12,941 nucleotides of DNA from UBA7703 sp034926785. Its GTDB lineage: Bacteria > Bacillota > Clostridia > Christensenellales > CAG-138. Below, in pieces: positions 1-5,016 of this stretch (its first letter is position 1; every line of letters starts with the position of its first letter). Made by a program: the position numbers and the translations under genes. The stretch is taken from the NCBI GenBank assembly GCA_034926785.1, contig JAYFQU010000031.1:1-12941 (forward strand), given 5' to 3'. A model generated the notes under the pieces. The model searched no databases, was not told the DNA's origin, and saw nothing but the letters and a program-made list of their open reading frames with translations.

Positions 1-138
1 GATGGGTTTTACTTTGGGTTAAAATGACGCGAATCGCGCCATTTTTTCACAAATTCGGCGAATGAATCGCCAAATTTGAAGGAACATGGGGGATTTTCGA
101 AATCCCCCAAACCCCCTACTGGGTTTGTTGATGCTCTG
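1..138. repeat. R2 hairpin-rich intergenic repeat, left copy (5' end cut by the window edge)
   Basis: This stretch is a diverged copy of 12661-12788: the first 71 bases match with a single difference (base 24), and the similarity falls off after that. It is a string of small hairpins: CGCG-AAT-CGCG at 28-38, a 10-bp stem at 52-61/67-76 (one mismatch here, perfect in the other copy), a perfect 9-bp stem at 88-96/100-108, and AAACCC/GGGTTT at 109-114/121-126. Bases 1-6 are the right arm of a larger hairpin whose left arm lies outside the window. There is no credible ORF. It lies downstream of the alcohol dehydrogenase gene. The repeat is directly visible; its function is unknown. Confidence 0.85.
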
Positions 139-167
139 AACTCCCCGCCTGAAACAGGCGGGGAGTT
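139..167 (-). terminator. Stem-loop after the alcohol dehydrogenase gene, probable terminator
   Basis: A perfect 13-bp stem (139-151 with 155-167) closes on a 3-base loop, 23 bases past the dehydrogenase stop codon. On the minus strand the T-run after the stem is weak, so it may be a poor intrinsic terminator or act in both directions. It sits at the right edge of the R2 copy, as the matched hairpins do at the other repeat loci. Confidence 0.65.
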
Positions 168-190
168 TATCTGTCTGTCAGTTTAGCGGA

Positions 191-1372
191 CTAAATCGCC
201 TTTTCGTAGATTGCCTTGGCATCCGCCTCATAGATTTTCTTGAGCCCGCCGACGGGGCGTTCCGTACCGTCCGGCAGTCGGGTCACCGCGCGCGCCATAT
301 CGGGAATCTGCTTCGGGTCGACGCCGAGCTTGATGAGTCGACTTGGCAGTCCCATGCGCGAATAGAACGTCTCCAGCGCGGAAATGCCGCTCTCGATGGT
401 TGCGGCGACCGCCTTTGGATTTTCCTCCTCGCCCATAATCCGCACCGCAAAGTCATAAAATCGCCTGGGGTTGACGCGCCAGACATAGCGCATCCACGCC
501 GGGGTTAAGACGGCCAGTCCGGCGCCATGCGTCACGCCGAAGCGCGCGGTCAGCTCATGATCCAGCTTGTGGCAGGCCCAGTCCTGCTCCCGGCCAACGC
601 CGAGCATATTATTGTGCGCAATGGTTCCGGAGAGCGCAATCTGTGTCCAGGCGTCGTAATCCGCCGGGTCTGCAATCACCTTGGGCCCAAACTCAATCAG
701 TGTGCGCAGTGTCGCCTCCGCCAGCGCGTCGATCAGATCCGTATGTTCGGTATTCGAAAAATAACGCTCAAAGATATGACTCATCATATCCGCAACGCCG
801 GACGCAATCTGAAACTTCGGAATCGTGCCAAACAGCGTCGGGTCGATGACCGCGAGCACGGGACGAATCCACTCGCGATTGTAGCCGCACTTCTTTTGCA
901 GCATATAGTTGCTCAGAACACTGCTGTTGCTCGCCTCGCTGCCGGCGGCGGGAAAGGTCAGCACGCAGGCAACGGGCAGCGCGCCGCTGGTTTCGAGATT
1001 GTTCTCATAGATTTTCCAGAGGTCGATCTGCGGATTTTTCAATCCCAGCGCGATGGCCTTGCCGGAGTCGATGACCGACCCGCCGCCAACGCAGAGCACG
1101 AGATCCACCCCTTCCAGCCGCCCGAGCGCAACGCCCTTCATCGCCAGTTCGATATCGGGGTTTGCGATCACTCCGCCTAGGGTAACATAGGAGACGCCGG
1201 AGGCGGCGAGCGAGTCGGTAACGCGCTTGAGCAGGCCGCTTCTTTCGATTCGATCGCTGCCATAATGCACCAGCACCTTTTTTGCCAGCGGCGCAACCTG
1301 TGCGCCGATTTGATCCGCAGCGCCGCTGCCAAAGACGACGCGCGTAGGACTATAAAATTCAAAATTCAACAT
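191..1372 (-). CDS. Iron-containing (YqhD/butanol dehydrogenase-type) alcohol dehydrogenase
   Basis: A 393-residue group III metal-dependent alcohol dehydrogenase, expected in the cytosol and expected to reduce aldehydes to alcohols (or the reverse) with NAD(P)H. The N-terminal half is the nucleotide-binding domain with the GGGS motif at 96-99 (GGGSVIDSGKAIA). The metal ligands of the family are visible as D195, H199, H268 and H282, one residue off the numbering known for E. coli YqhD. The block DWACHKLDHELTARFGVTHG is the YqhD/BDH-type signature. Length is normal. The start has a GAGGAA ribosome binding site about 12 bases upstream. The gene is monocistronic, with its own extended -10 promoter and a stem-loop after the stop. 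Family assignment is firm; the physiological substrate (short-chain aldehyde, butanal or a reactive aldehyde) cannot be read from sequence. Confidence 0.93.
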   Translation of the reverse strand: MLNFEFYSPTRVVFGSGAADQIGAQVAPLAKKVLVHYGSDRIERSGLLKRVTDSLAASGVSYVTLGGVIANPDIELAMKGVALGRLEGVDLVLCVGGGSVIDSGKAIALGLKNPQIDLWKIYENNLETSGALPVACVLTFPAAGSEASNSSVLSNYMLQKKCGYNREWIRPVLAVIDPTLFGTIPKFQIASGVADMMSHIFERYFSNTEHTDLIDALAEATLRTLIEFGPKVIADPADYDAWTQIALSGTIAHNNMLGVGREQDWACHKLDHELTARFGVTHGAGLAVLTPAWMRYVWRVNPRRFYDFAVRIMGEEENPKAVAATIESGISALETFYSRMGLPSRLIKLGVDPKQIPDMARAVTRLPDGTERPVGGLKKIYEADAKAIYEKAI

Positions 1373-1480
1373 ATAAGATCGTGGTTCCTCCCAGTCTGGT
1401 TTCCAATCAAGCAGGGAAAAGTCCGACGCATCGCCCGCTTTTTCAGCGTCCTTTTCGCGCGCGTTCTTCTCTCTTTTTTT

Positions 1481-1489
1481 ATTATATCA
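1481..1489 (-). promoter_or_regulatory. Extended -10 promoter of the alcohol dehydrogenase gene
   Basis: Read on the minus strand this is TGATATAAT, a perfect -10 hexamer with the TGn extension. No good -35 lies 17 bases further upstream (TGGCGA at best), which fits an extended -10 promoter. The transcript would start near 1474, giving a leader of about 100 bases. The rest of the 1373-1660 gap holds this promoter and the divergent one near 1600; nothing else was recognised in it. Confidence 0.6.
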
Positions 1490-1596
1490 GCTGTCCTTTC
1501 AATTCGCCAGAGCGGACGCAATTCTTCGCGCGGTGCCCCGCCGCCGGTTTTTCAGCCGTGATGTCACGAAACGCCTTTTTTTTGACACAACTGTTC

Positions 1597-1625
1597 TTGC
1601 ATGCATTTTTTGATGTTGCTATACT
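1597..1625 (+). promoter_or_regulatory. Sigma-A-type promoter of the Lys/Ala-rich membrane protein gene
   Basis: TTGCAT (1597-1602), a 17-base spacer and TATACT (1620-1625). Predicted start near 1632, with a leader of about 30 bases and a strong GGAGGT ribosome binding site before ATG 1661. A TTGACA at 1582-1587 looks like a -35 but has no matching -10 at the right distance. Confidence 0.65.
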
Positions 1626-1660
1626 GTAATTATTACTAGTTTCAATCGTGGAGGTAATAT

Positions 1661-2635
1661 ATGGAGAAAAAACCGACCGTGTCTGATGCGGCGAAAGCAG
1701 AGGCCGCAAAGAAGGCTGCCGCCGCAAAAAAGGCCGCGGAAGCCAAGAAGGGAACGGTGACCAAGTCCGCTCCCGCGAAGGCAGCCCCTGTCAAGGCGGC
1801 CCCAAAGAAGGCGCCTGTCCAGGCGGAGAAGGCGGACGAAGCCGCCGAGCAGGTTTTGGCTGAACAGGAAACGGAAGCGCCCGCCTCCGGCGGAAAGGGC
1901 TCCGTCAAGGGTCTGCGTATCGGCGCGATCATCCTCTGGGTGCTCGCCATTGCGGCGGAGGTTGCCGCGTTCTTTGCGTTCAGCTATGCGATCCGTAACG
2001 GCGCGCAGAACTGGAACGATCCGGAATTCCTCATGATGATCGGCGCGCTGGTGCTCGACGCAATCTTCTGCATCGTCGCCGCGCAGCTCTGGAAGAAATC
2101 CAACCGCATTCGCCCCTGCCTCGCGGACAGCAAATTCGTGCGCACACTCTGGCACCAGCTAGGCGTGATCATGGTTCTGGTTTGCTTCCTGCCCATCGGC
2201 ATCTTCCTGCTCGCCAAGTCCGACAAACTCAATAAAAAGACCAAGACCATCCTGATCGCTATCCTTGCGGCCTTGCTCGTCGGCGCTGGCGCCGCCAGTA
2301 CGGACTTCCAGCAACCCAACGAGCAGCAGGTTCAGCAGCTCCAGCAGGAAGCGCAGGCGGAAGCCGTCGGCGAGGTCTACTGGACTCGTTATGGCAAGAG
2401 CTATCATTTTGACCGCAACTGCCCGTACATCAAGGACAAGACTCCCGCGGCCGAAGGCGGCACGCTGTTCGCCGGCTCTCTGGACGACGCGTTCGCGGCC
2501 AACCGCTGGGATCCCTGCGATGTCTGCGCAGGCGGCGCACAGGCCAAACTCGACGAAGCGGCAACCGGCACCACGACCACCGACACCACGACCACCGACA
2601 CCACGGATACCGCCGTCGAACAACCGGCAGCCTAA
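1661..2635 (+). CDS. Membrane protein with histone-H1-like Lys/Ala tail and C-terminal His/Cys domain; function unknown
   Basis: 324 residues. Residues 1-84 are low-complexity Lys/Ala/Pro with KKAAAAKKAAEAKK-type runs, resembling histone-H1-like tails. Four probable membrane helices follow (about 85-111, 122-144, 165-186, 194-213). A Gln-rich linker (217-232) leads to a compact domain at about 238-292 with the pattern YWTRYGKSYH, then NCPYIK, then DPCDVC. H249, C254, C286 and C289 are spaced as in small zinc-type modules that follow membrane anchors or nucleases in many Bacillota. The tail (302-318) is a Thr/Asp repeat. With even helix number and a basic N-terminus, the Lys-rich tail is inferred to be cytosolic, and the His/Cys domain would then also be cytosolic unless one helix is miscounted. 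The gene is monocistronic, with a clear promoter, ribosome binding site and terminator. No enzyme family was recognised. The K/A tail could also simply be a charged spacer. Confidence 0.85.
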   Translation: MEKKPTVSDAAKAEAAKKAAAAKKAAEAKKGTVTKSAPAKAAPVKAAPKKAPVQAEKADEAAEQVLAEQETEAPASGGKGSVKGLRIGAIILWVLAIAAEVAAFFAFSYAIRNGAQNWNDPEFLMMIGALVLDAIFCIVAAQLWKKSNRIRPCLADSKFVRTLWHQLGVIMVLVCFLPIGIFLLAKSDKLNKKTKTILIAILAALLVGAGAASTDFQQPNEQQVQQLQQEAQAEAVGEVYWTRYGKSYHFDRNCPYIKDKTPAAEGGTLFAGSLDDAFAANRWDPCDVCAGGAQAKLDEAATGTTTTDTTTTDTTDTAVEQPAA

Positions 2636-2650
2636 ACCGACTCACACACA

Positions 2651-2676
2651 AAAGGAACCGCTTGCGCGGTTCCTTT
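2651..2676 (+). terminator. Terminator hairpin, left flank of the R1 tandem pair
   Basis: A perfect 11-bp stem (2651-2661 with 2666-2676) with loop TTGC and an A-run before and T-run after, so it can work in both directions. It lies 15 bases past the stop of the 1661-2635 gene and is presumably its terminator. The core GGAACCGCTTGCGCGGTTCC recurs, with the loop inverted, at 2872-2889 and 3085-3106. Confidence 0.85.
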
Positions 2677-2690
2677 CGTTTGCTAAAAAA

Positions 2691-2869
2691 TCCCGGGATT
2701 GTGAAGGGCGGCGGCCCTTCACCCATCAATTCCGGCTGCGGTGGCTTTGCCGCCGCGACGGATCGCCCGGAACCGGGCGATTGCTTTGCAGCTCTTTGCC
2801 GTTCGGAGTCCGGAGGACGAGGGGCAAAGAGCGGTTGTCACGTCAAAAAACTCGTTTTTTGACGGCCTT
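2691..2869. repeat. R1 structured repeat, copy A
   Basis: First of three R1 copies, all in the same orientation. Five hairpins can be drawn: h1 2701-2722 (9-bp stem), h2 2738-2756 (8 bp, one G-U), h3 2762-2781 (9 bp), h4 2791-2800/2823-2832 (10 bp, with an inner GTCC-GGA-GGAC stem) and h5 2841-2864 (CGTCAAAAAA/TTTTTTGACG). Translated ORFs crossing it differ in frame between copies and look like shadows. It forms a tandem with copy B at a period of 218 bases. The 2636-3107 gap holds only R1 copies and their flanking hairpins. Confidence 0.93.
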
Positions 2870-2871
2870 AA

Positions 2872-2889
2872 GAACCGCGCAAGCGGTTC
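2872..2889 (-). terminator. Terminator-like hairpin between R1 copies A and B
   Basis: GAACCGC and GCGGTTC pair around the loop GCAA. The loop is the exact reverse complement of the TTGC loop at 2662-2665, so this hairpin matches the left one in inverted orientation. The outer pairs of the left hairpin are lost on the 5' side. No gene ends here, so as a terminator it would be redundant. Confidence 0.6.
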
Positions 2890-2908
2890 CTTTCGTCTGC
2901 CAAAAAAA

Positions 2909-3084
2909 TCCCGGGATTGTGAAGGGCCGCAGCCCTTCACCCATCAATTCCGGCTGCGGTGGCTTGCCGCCGCGACGGATCGCCCGGAACGGGCGATTTC
3001 TTCGCAGCTCTTTGCCGTTCGGAGTCCGGAGGACGAGAGGCAAAGAGCGGTTGCCCCGTCAAAAATGAGTTTTTTGACGGCCTT
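2909..3084. repeat. R1 structured repeat, copy B
   Basis: Second R1 copy, very close to copy A over its whole length, with small changes mainly in loops: h1 loop CGCA instead of GGCG, shorter loops in h2 and h3, and h5 loop TGAG. Stems are preserved. The spacer before it (TTTCGTCTGCC and an A-run) also matches the one before copy A, so the repeated unit includes the preceding hairpin and spacer. It is followed directly by the hairpin abutting the hydrolase gene. Confidence 0.93.
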
Positions 3085-3106
3085 AGGAGCCGCGCAAGCG
3101 GTTCCT
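3085..3106 (-). terminator. Terminator hairpin of the isochorismatase-fold gene, right flank of the R1 tandem
   Basis: A 9-bp stem (3085-3093 with 3098-3106), loop GCAA on the plus strand. Read on the minus strand it begins one base after the hydrolase stop codon and has loop TTGC, the same orientation relative to its gene as the hairpin after the 1661-2635 gene. One stem pair is G-U on the plus strand and C-A on the minus strand, so the minus transcript forms it slightly less well. Confidence 0.7.
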
Positions 3107-3107
3107 T

Positions 3108-3611
3108 TTATTGCGCAATGGAGTTTTGCAGGCAATCCAACGTGATACAATCGCAGCCTTTGCTCTCATAATAGCGCAGCATCTCGCCAATTTTATCCTT
3201 GTCATAACTGGTGATGCAATCGGATAAAACGCGTACGACGTAGTTAGCCAAACGCAAGTTATAGCAGGTTGATTTGACACATGCGGCGGCGTCTGCTCCC
3301 GCAATGTAAAACTCACAAATTTCATTTTCACGGATGTAGGCTGCGAAGGCTTCGCTGGTCAATGCGTTGCCCTTGTATTTTGTAAACACATGATCGGATA
3401 CAATTTTCATGTCGGAAACCAATTCAGCCCCACGTGTATTCGGCTTAAATGTCCTCGTCCCTTCCGACAGGTTTTCGTGCCTGATGTAGACGACGGGAAT
3501 CCCGTTCTCGACCGCCCAATCAATCGCTTGATTGATATTGCCGATCACATCCTTATAATTTTTTGTAATGTCATTTTGAATATCGATGACAACCAAAGCC
3601 TTTTTCCGCAT
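3108..3611 (-). CDS. Isochorismatase-family cysteine hydrolase
   Basis: 167 residues from the chosen start. The opening RKKALVVIDIQND carries the family's catalytic Asp. The nucleophilic Cys is in GADAAACVKSTCYN, followed by the usual NYVVRVLSDCITS block. The Lys expected in the middle of the sequence is plausibly in HVFTKYKGNAL. The family includes nicotinamidases, isochorismatases and N-carbamoyl amidohydrolases; the substrate here cannot be assigned. The start is uncertain. ATG 3611 has a GGGGGGA ribosome binding site. An upstream in-frame ATG at 3635 has AGAGGA but would lie only about 9 bases from the predicted transcript start, which favours 3611. The gene is divergent from the WYL regulator with a short shared promoter region, so it is the likely regulatory target. 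Confidence 0.88.
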   Translation of the reverse strand: MRKKALVVIDIQNDITKNYKDVIGNINQAIDWAVENGIPVVYIRHENLSEGTRTFKPNTRGAELVSDMKIVSDHVFTKYKGNALTSEAFAAYIRENEICEFYIAGADAAACVKSTCYNLRLANYVVRVLSDCITSYDKDKIGEMLRYYESKGCDCITLDCLQNSIAQ

Positions 3612-3650
3612 GCTATCCCCCCCGGATTGTTTCATGAAAGGTTCCTCTTT

Positions 3651-3680
3651 ACTATACGTCATAATTGTTGACAATGTTAT
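3651..3680 (-). promoter_or_regulatory. Possible promoter of the isochorismatase-fold gene
   Basis: On the minus strand, ATAACA (3675-3680), an 18-base spacer and TATAGT (3651-3656). The -35 is weak (four of six). It overlaps the divergent promoter of the WYL regulator and the short palindrome at 3664-3675. Confidence 0.4.
3664..3675. promoter_or_regulatory. Candidate operator: short palindrome in the divergent promoter region
   Basis: ATTGT-TG-ACAAT, 5-base arms around a 2-base centre, overlapping the TTGACA -35 of the WYL gene and lying inside the spacer of the opposing promoter. It is placed where a bound regulator would affect both genes. The arms are short, so chance occurrence is possible. 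Confidence 0.35.
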
Positions 3681-3696
3681 GGCAGCAATATAGGAT
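3668..3696 (+). promoter_or_regulatory. Promoter of the WYL regulator gene
   Basis: A consensus TTGACA (3668-3673), a 17-base spacer and TAGGAT (3691-3696, four of six). A GGAAGGAG ribosome binding site lies at 3710-3717, eight bases before ATG 3726. Confidence 0.6.
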
Positions 3697-3725
3697 GAGG
3701 GAAACAATAGGAAGGAGCCGACCCG

Positions 3726-4658
3726 ATGAAGGTTGACCGGCTTATCAGCATCATTCTGATGCTCCTGGAGCGAGAGCGTATCGGCGCGCAGGAATTGGCA
3801 GATCTGTTTGAAGTTTCCCCCCGCACCATCTACCGCGATATCGACGCGATCAACATGGCGGGTGTCCCCGTTCGCTCAACATCGGGTGTGGGCGGAGGCT
3901 TCGAAATCATGGAGAACTATAAAATCGACAGAAAGGTGTTTTCCGCTACCGACCTTTCCGTCATCCTGATGGGGCTTTCCAGCCTTTCCAATATGGTTCG
4001 GGGGGATGAATTGGTACATGCCTTCGCAAAAGTTAAGAGTTTTATCCCCGCCGACCGGGCGAAAGACATCGAAATTAGGTCCAATCAAATCTCAATCGAT
4101 CTCAGTCCCTGGATGGGTAACAGAAACATACAGCCAAATCTGGAACGAATCCGAACCGCGATTCAGGAGAGCAGGCTGCTCGCGTTTGAATATGTGGACC
4201 GCCACGGCAACAGAACCACGCGGGTTGCAGAGCCATATCAGCTTGCTTTAAAAAATAGTCAGTGGTATTGGCAAGGATATTGCCTGCTAAGAGATGATTT
4301 TCGCTTGTTCAAACTATCCCGCACCTCTAAGCTGACCATACAGGAAGACACCTTCGCACCGAGGGAACACCCAAAACCACAATTGGATTTTTCGGATGCT
4401 TTGGCAGCGCTGCAAACGAAGATAACAATCCGCATCCATCGCTCCGTCATGGACAGAGTACTCGATTATTGCCCGTATGAACAGTTTACGCCAGACGGAG
4501 ACGCGCATTATGTGGTTCGTTTTCCTTTCATTGAGAACGATTTCTACTATAATGTTCTGTTCAGTTTCGGGGATCAATGCGAATGCCTGGAACCATTGGC
4601 CATACGCGCAGAAATGAAACGGAGAATACAAAGCATGGCTGCCTTATATGAGCAGTAG
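3726..4658 (+). CDS. YafY-type transcriptional regulator, HTH plus WYL domain
   Basis: 310 residues. The N-terminus (about 1-62) is a DeoR/HTH_11-like winged helix-turn-helix: IGAQELADLFEVSPRTIYRD followed by the wing VPVRSTSGVGGGFEI. A linker helical region leads to a WYL ligand-sensing domain at about 138-205, with the core WYWQGYC in place of the usual WYL-x-x-Y-C, and the conserved FRLFKLSR that follows. A C-terminal extension completes the family's usual length. Such proteins bind DNA as dimers and respond to nucleotides, nucleic acids or small metabolites; the ligand here is unknown. It is divergent from the isochorismatase-fold hydrolase and probably controls that gene and itself. Downstream come a terminator and R1 copy C. 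Confidence 0.92.
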   Translation: MKVDRLISIILMLLERERIGAQELADLFEVSPRTIYRDIDAINMAGVPVRSTSGVGGGFEIMENYKIDRKVFSATDLSVILMGLSSLSNMVRGDELVHAFAKVKSFIPADRAKDIEIRSNQISIDLSPWMGNRNIQPNLERIRTAIQESRLLAFEYVDRHGNRTTRVAEPYQLALKNSQWYWQGYCLLRDDFRLFKLSRTSKLTIQEDTFAPREHPKPQLDFSDALAALQTKITIRIHRSVMDRVLDYCPYEQFTPDGDAHYVVRFPFIENDFYYNVLFSFGDQCECLEPLAIRAEMKRRIQSMAALYEQ

Positions 4659-4701
4659 CGCCGGTCAAGACCAAAACGCAGTTCGTATCTCGCGCTGAGA
4701 T

Positions 4702-4732
4702 AACAATGGAGCCGCAATGCGGCTCCATTGTT
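4702..4732 (+). terminator. Terminator hairpin after the WYL gene, left flank of R1 copy C
   Basis: A perfect 14-bp stem (4702-4715 with 4719-4732) with loop AAT, 43 bases past the WYL stop. The arm AATGGAGCCGC recurs as the hairpin at 4930-4956 on the other side of the R1 copy, and is unrelated to the hairpins around copies A and B. The T-run after it is short, so termination strength is uncertain. Confidence 0.8.
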
Positions 4733-4738
4733 ATACCT

Positions 4739-4921
4739 GTCAAAAAAGTCCCTGGATTGTTAAGGGCCGCAGCCCTTAACCCATCGGTTCCGGCTGCGGT
4801 GGCTTTGCCACCGCGACGGATCGCCCGGGATCGGGCGGTTTCTTCGCAGCTCTTTGCCGTTCGGAGTCCGGAGGACGAGAGGCAAAGAGCGGTTGCCCCG
4901 TCAAAAAACTTGTTTTTTGAC
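4739..4921. repeat. R1 structured repeat, copy C, with 9-bp terminal inverted repeats
   Basis: Third R1 copy. The conserved core is 4749-4926 and keeps all five hairpins. In h1 the third pair G-C of copies A and B is T-A here (GTTAAGGGC/GCCCTTAAC), a compensatory double change. In h2 a G-U becomes A-T. This copy is bounded by GTCAAAAAA (4739-4747) and TTTTTTGAC (4913-4921), which gives it MITE-like ends. The 4659-5016 gap holds this repeat, its two flanking hairpins, and about 60 bases before serS in which nothing was recognised. Confidence 0.93.
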
Positions 4922-4929
4922 GGCCTCAA

Positions 4930-4956
4930 CAATGGAGCCGCGTTGCGGCTCCATTG
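4930..4956 (-). terminator. Terminator hairpin facing serS, right flank of R1 copy C
   Basis: A perfect 12-bp stem (4930-4941 with 4945-4956), loop GTT on the plus strand and AAC on the minus strand. Compared with the left hairpin (loop AAT on the plus strand) it fits better inverted (one loop difference) than direct (two). It lies about 60 bases past the serS stop codon and is the likely end of the argS-serS transcript. Confidence 0.75.
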
Positions 4957-5016
4957 CTATGCATTATTCCCGTTTCCCTTTCGGACCGATGGACTGTCTC
5001 GATCCGGCAGAGGTGC

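Noticed and set aside
527..1180. Plus-strand ORF of 217 codons inside the alcohol dehydrogenase gene
   Set aside because: Antisense to a gene with intact catalytic residues; no ribosome binding site and low-complexity composition typical of a shadow.
1582..1587. Perfect TTGACA as -35 of the membrane protein gene
   Set aside because: The matching position for a -10 is a T-run, while the real-looking TATACT is 32 bases away; TTGCAT at 1597 has the correct 17-base spacing.
2651..3106. CRISPR-like array
   Set aside because: The unit is 218 bases with similar sequence throughout, not short repeats with unique spacers, and there are no cas genes.
2636..3107. Group IIC intron or retron inserted after terminators
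   Set aside because: The inserts are about 180 bp, with no reverse transcriptase and no recognisable intron domain V or msr-msd layout.
2265..3145. Several overlapping ORFs of 66-267 codons across R1 copies A and B on both strands
   Set aside because: They cross hairpins and terminators, lack ribosome binding sites, and the reading frame is not kept between copies (single-base length changes in h2 and h3 shift it). They look like translations of a structured repeat.
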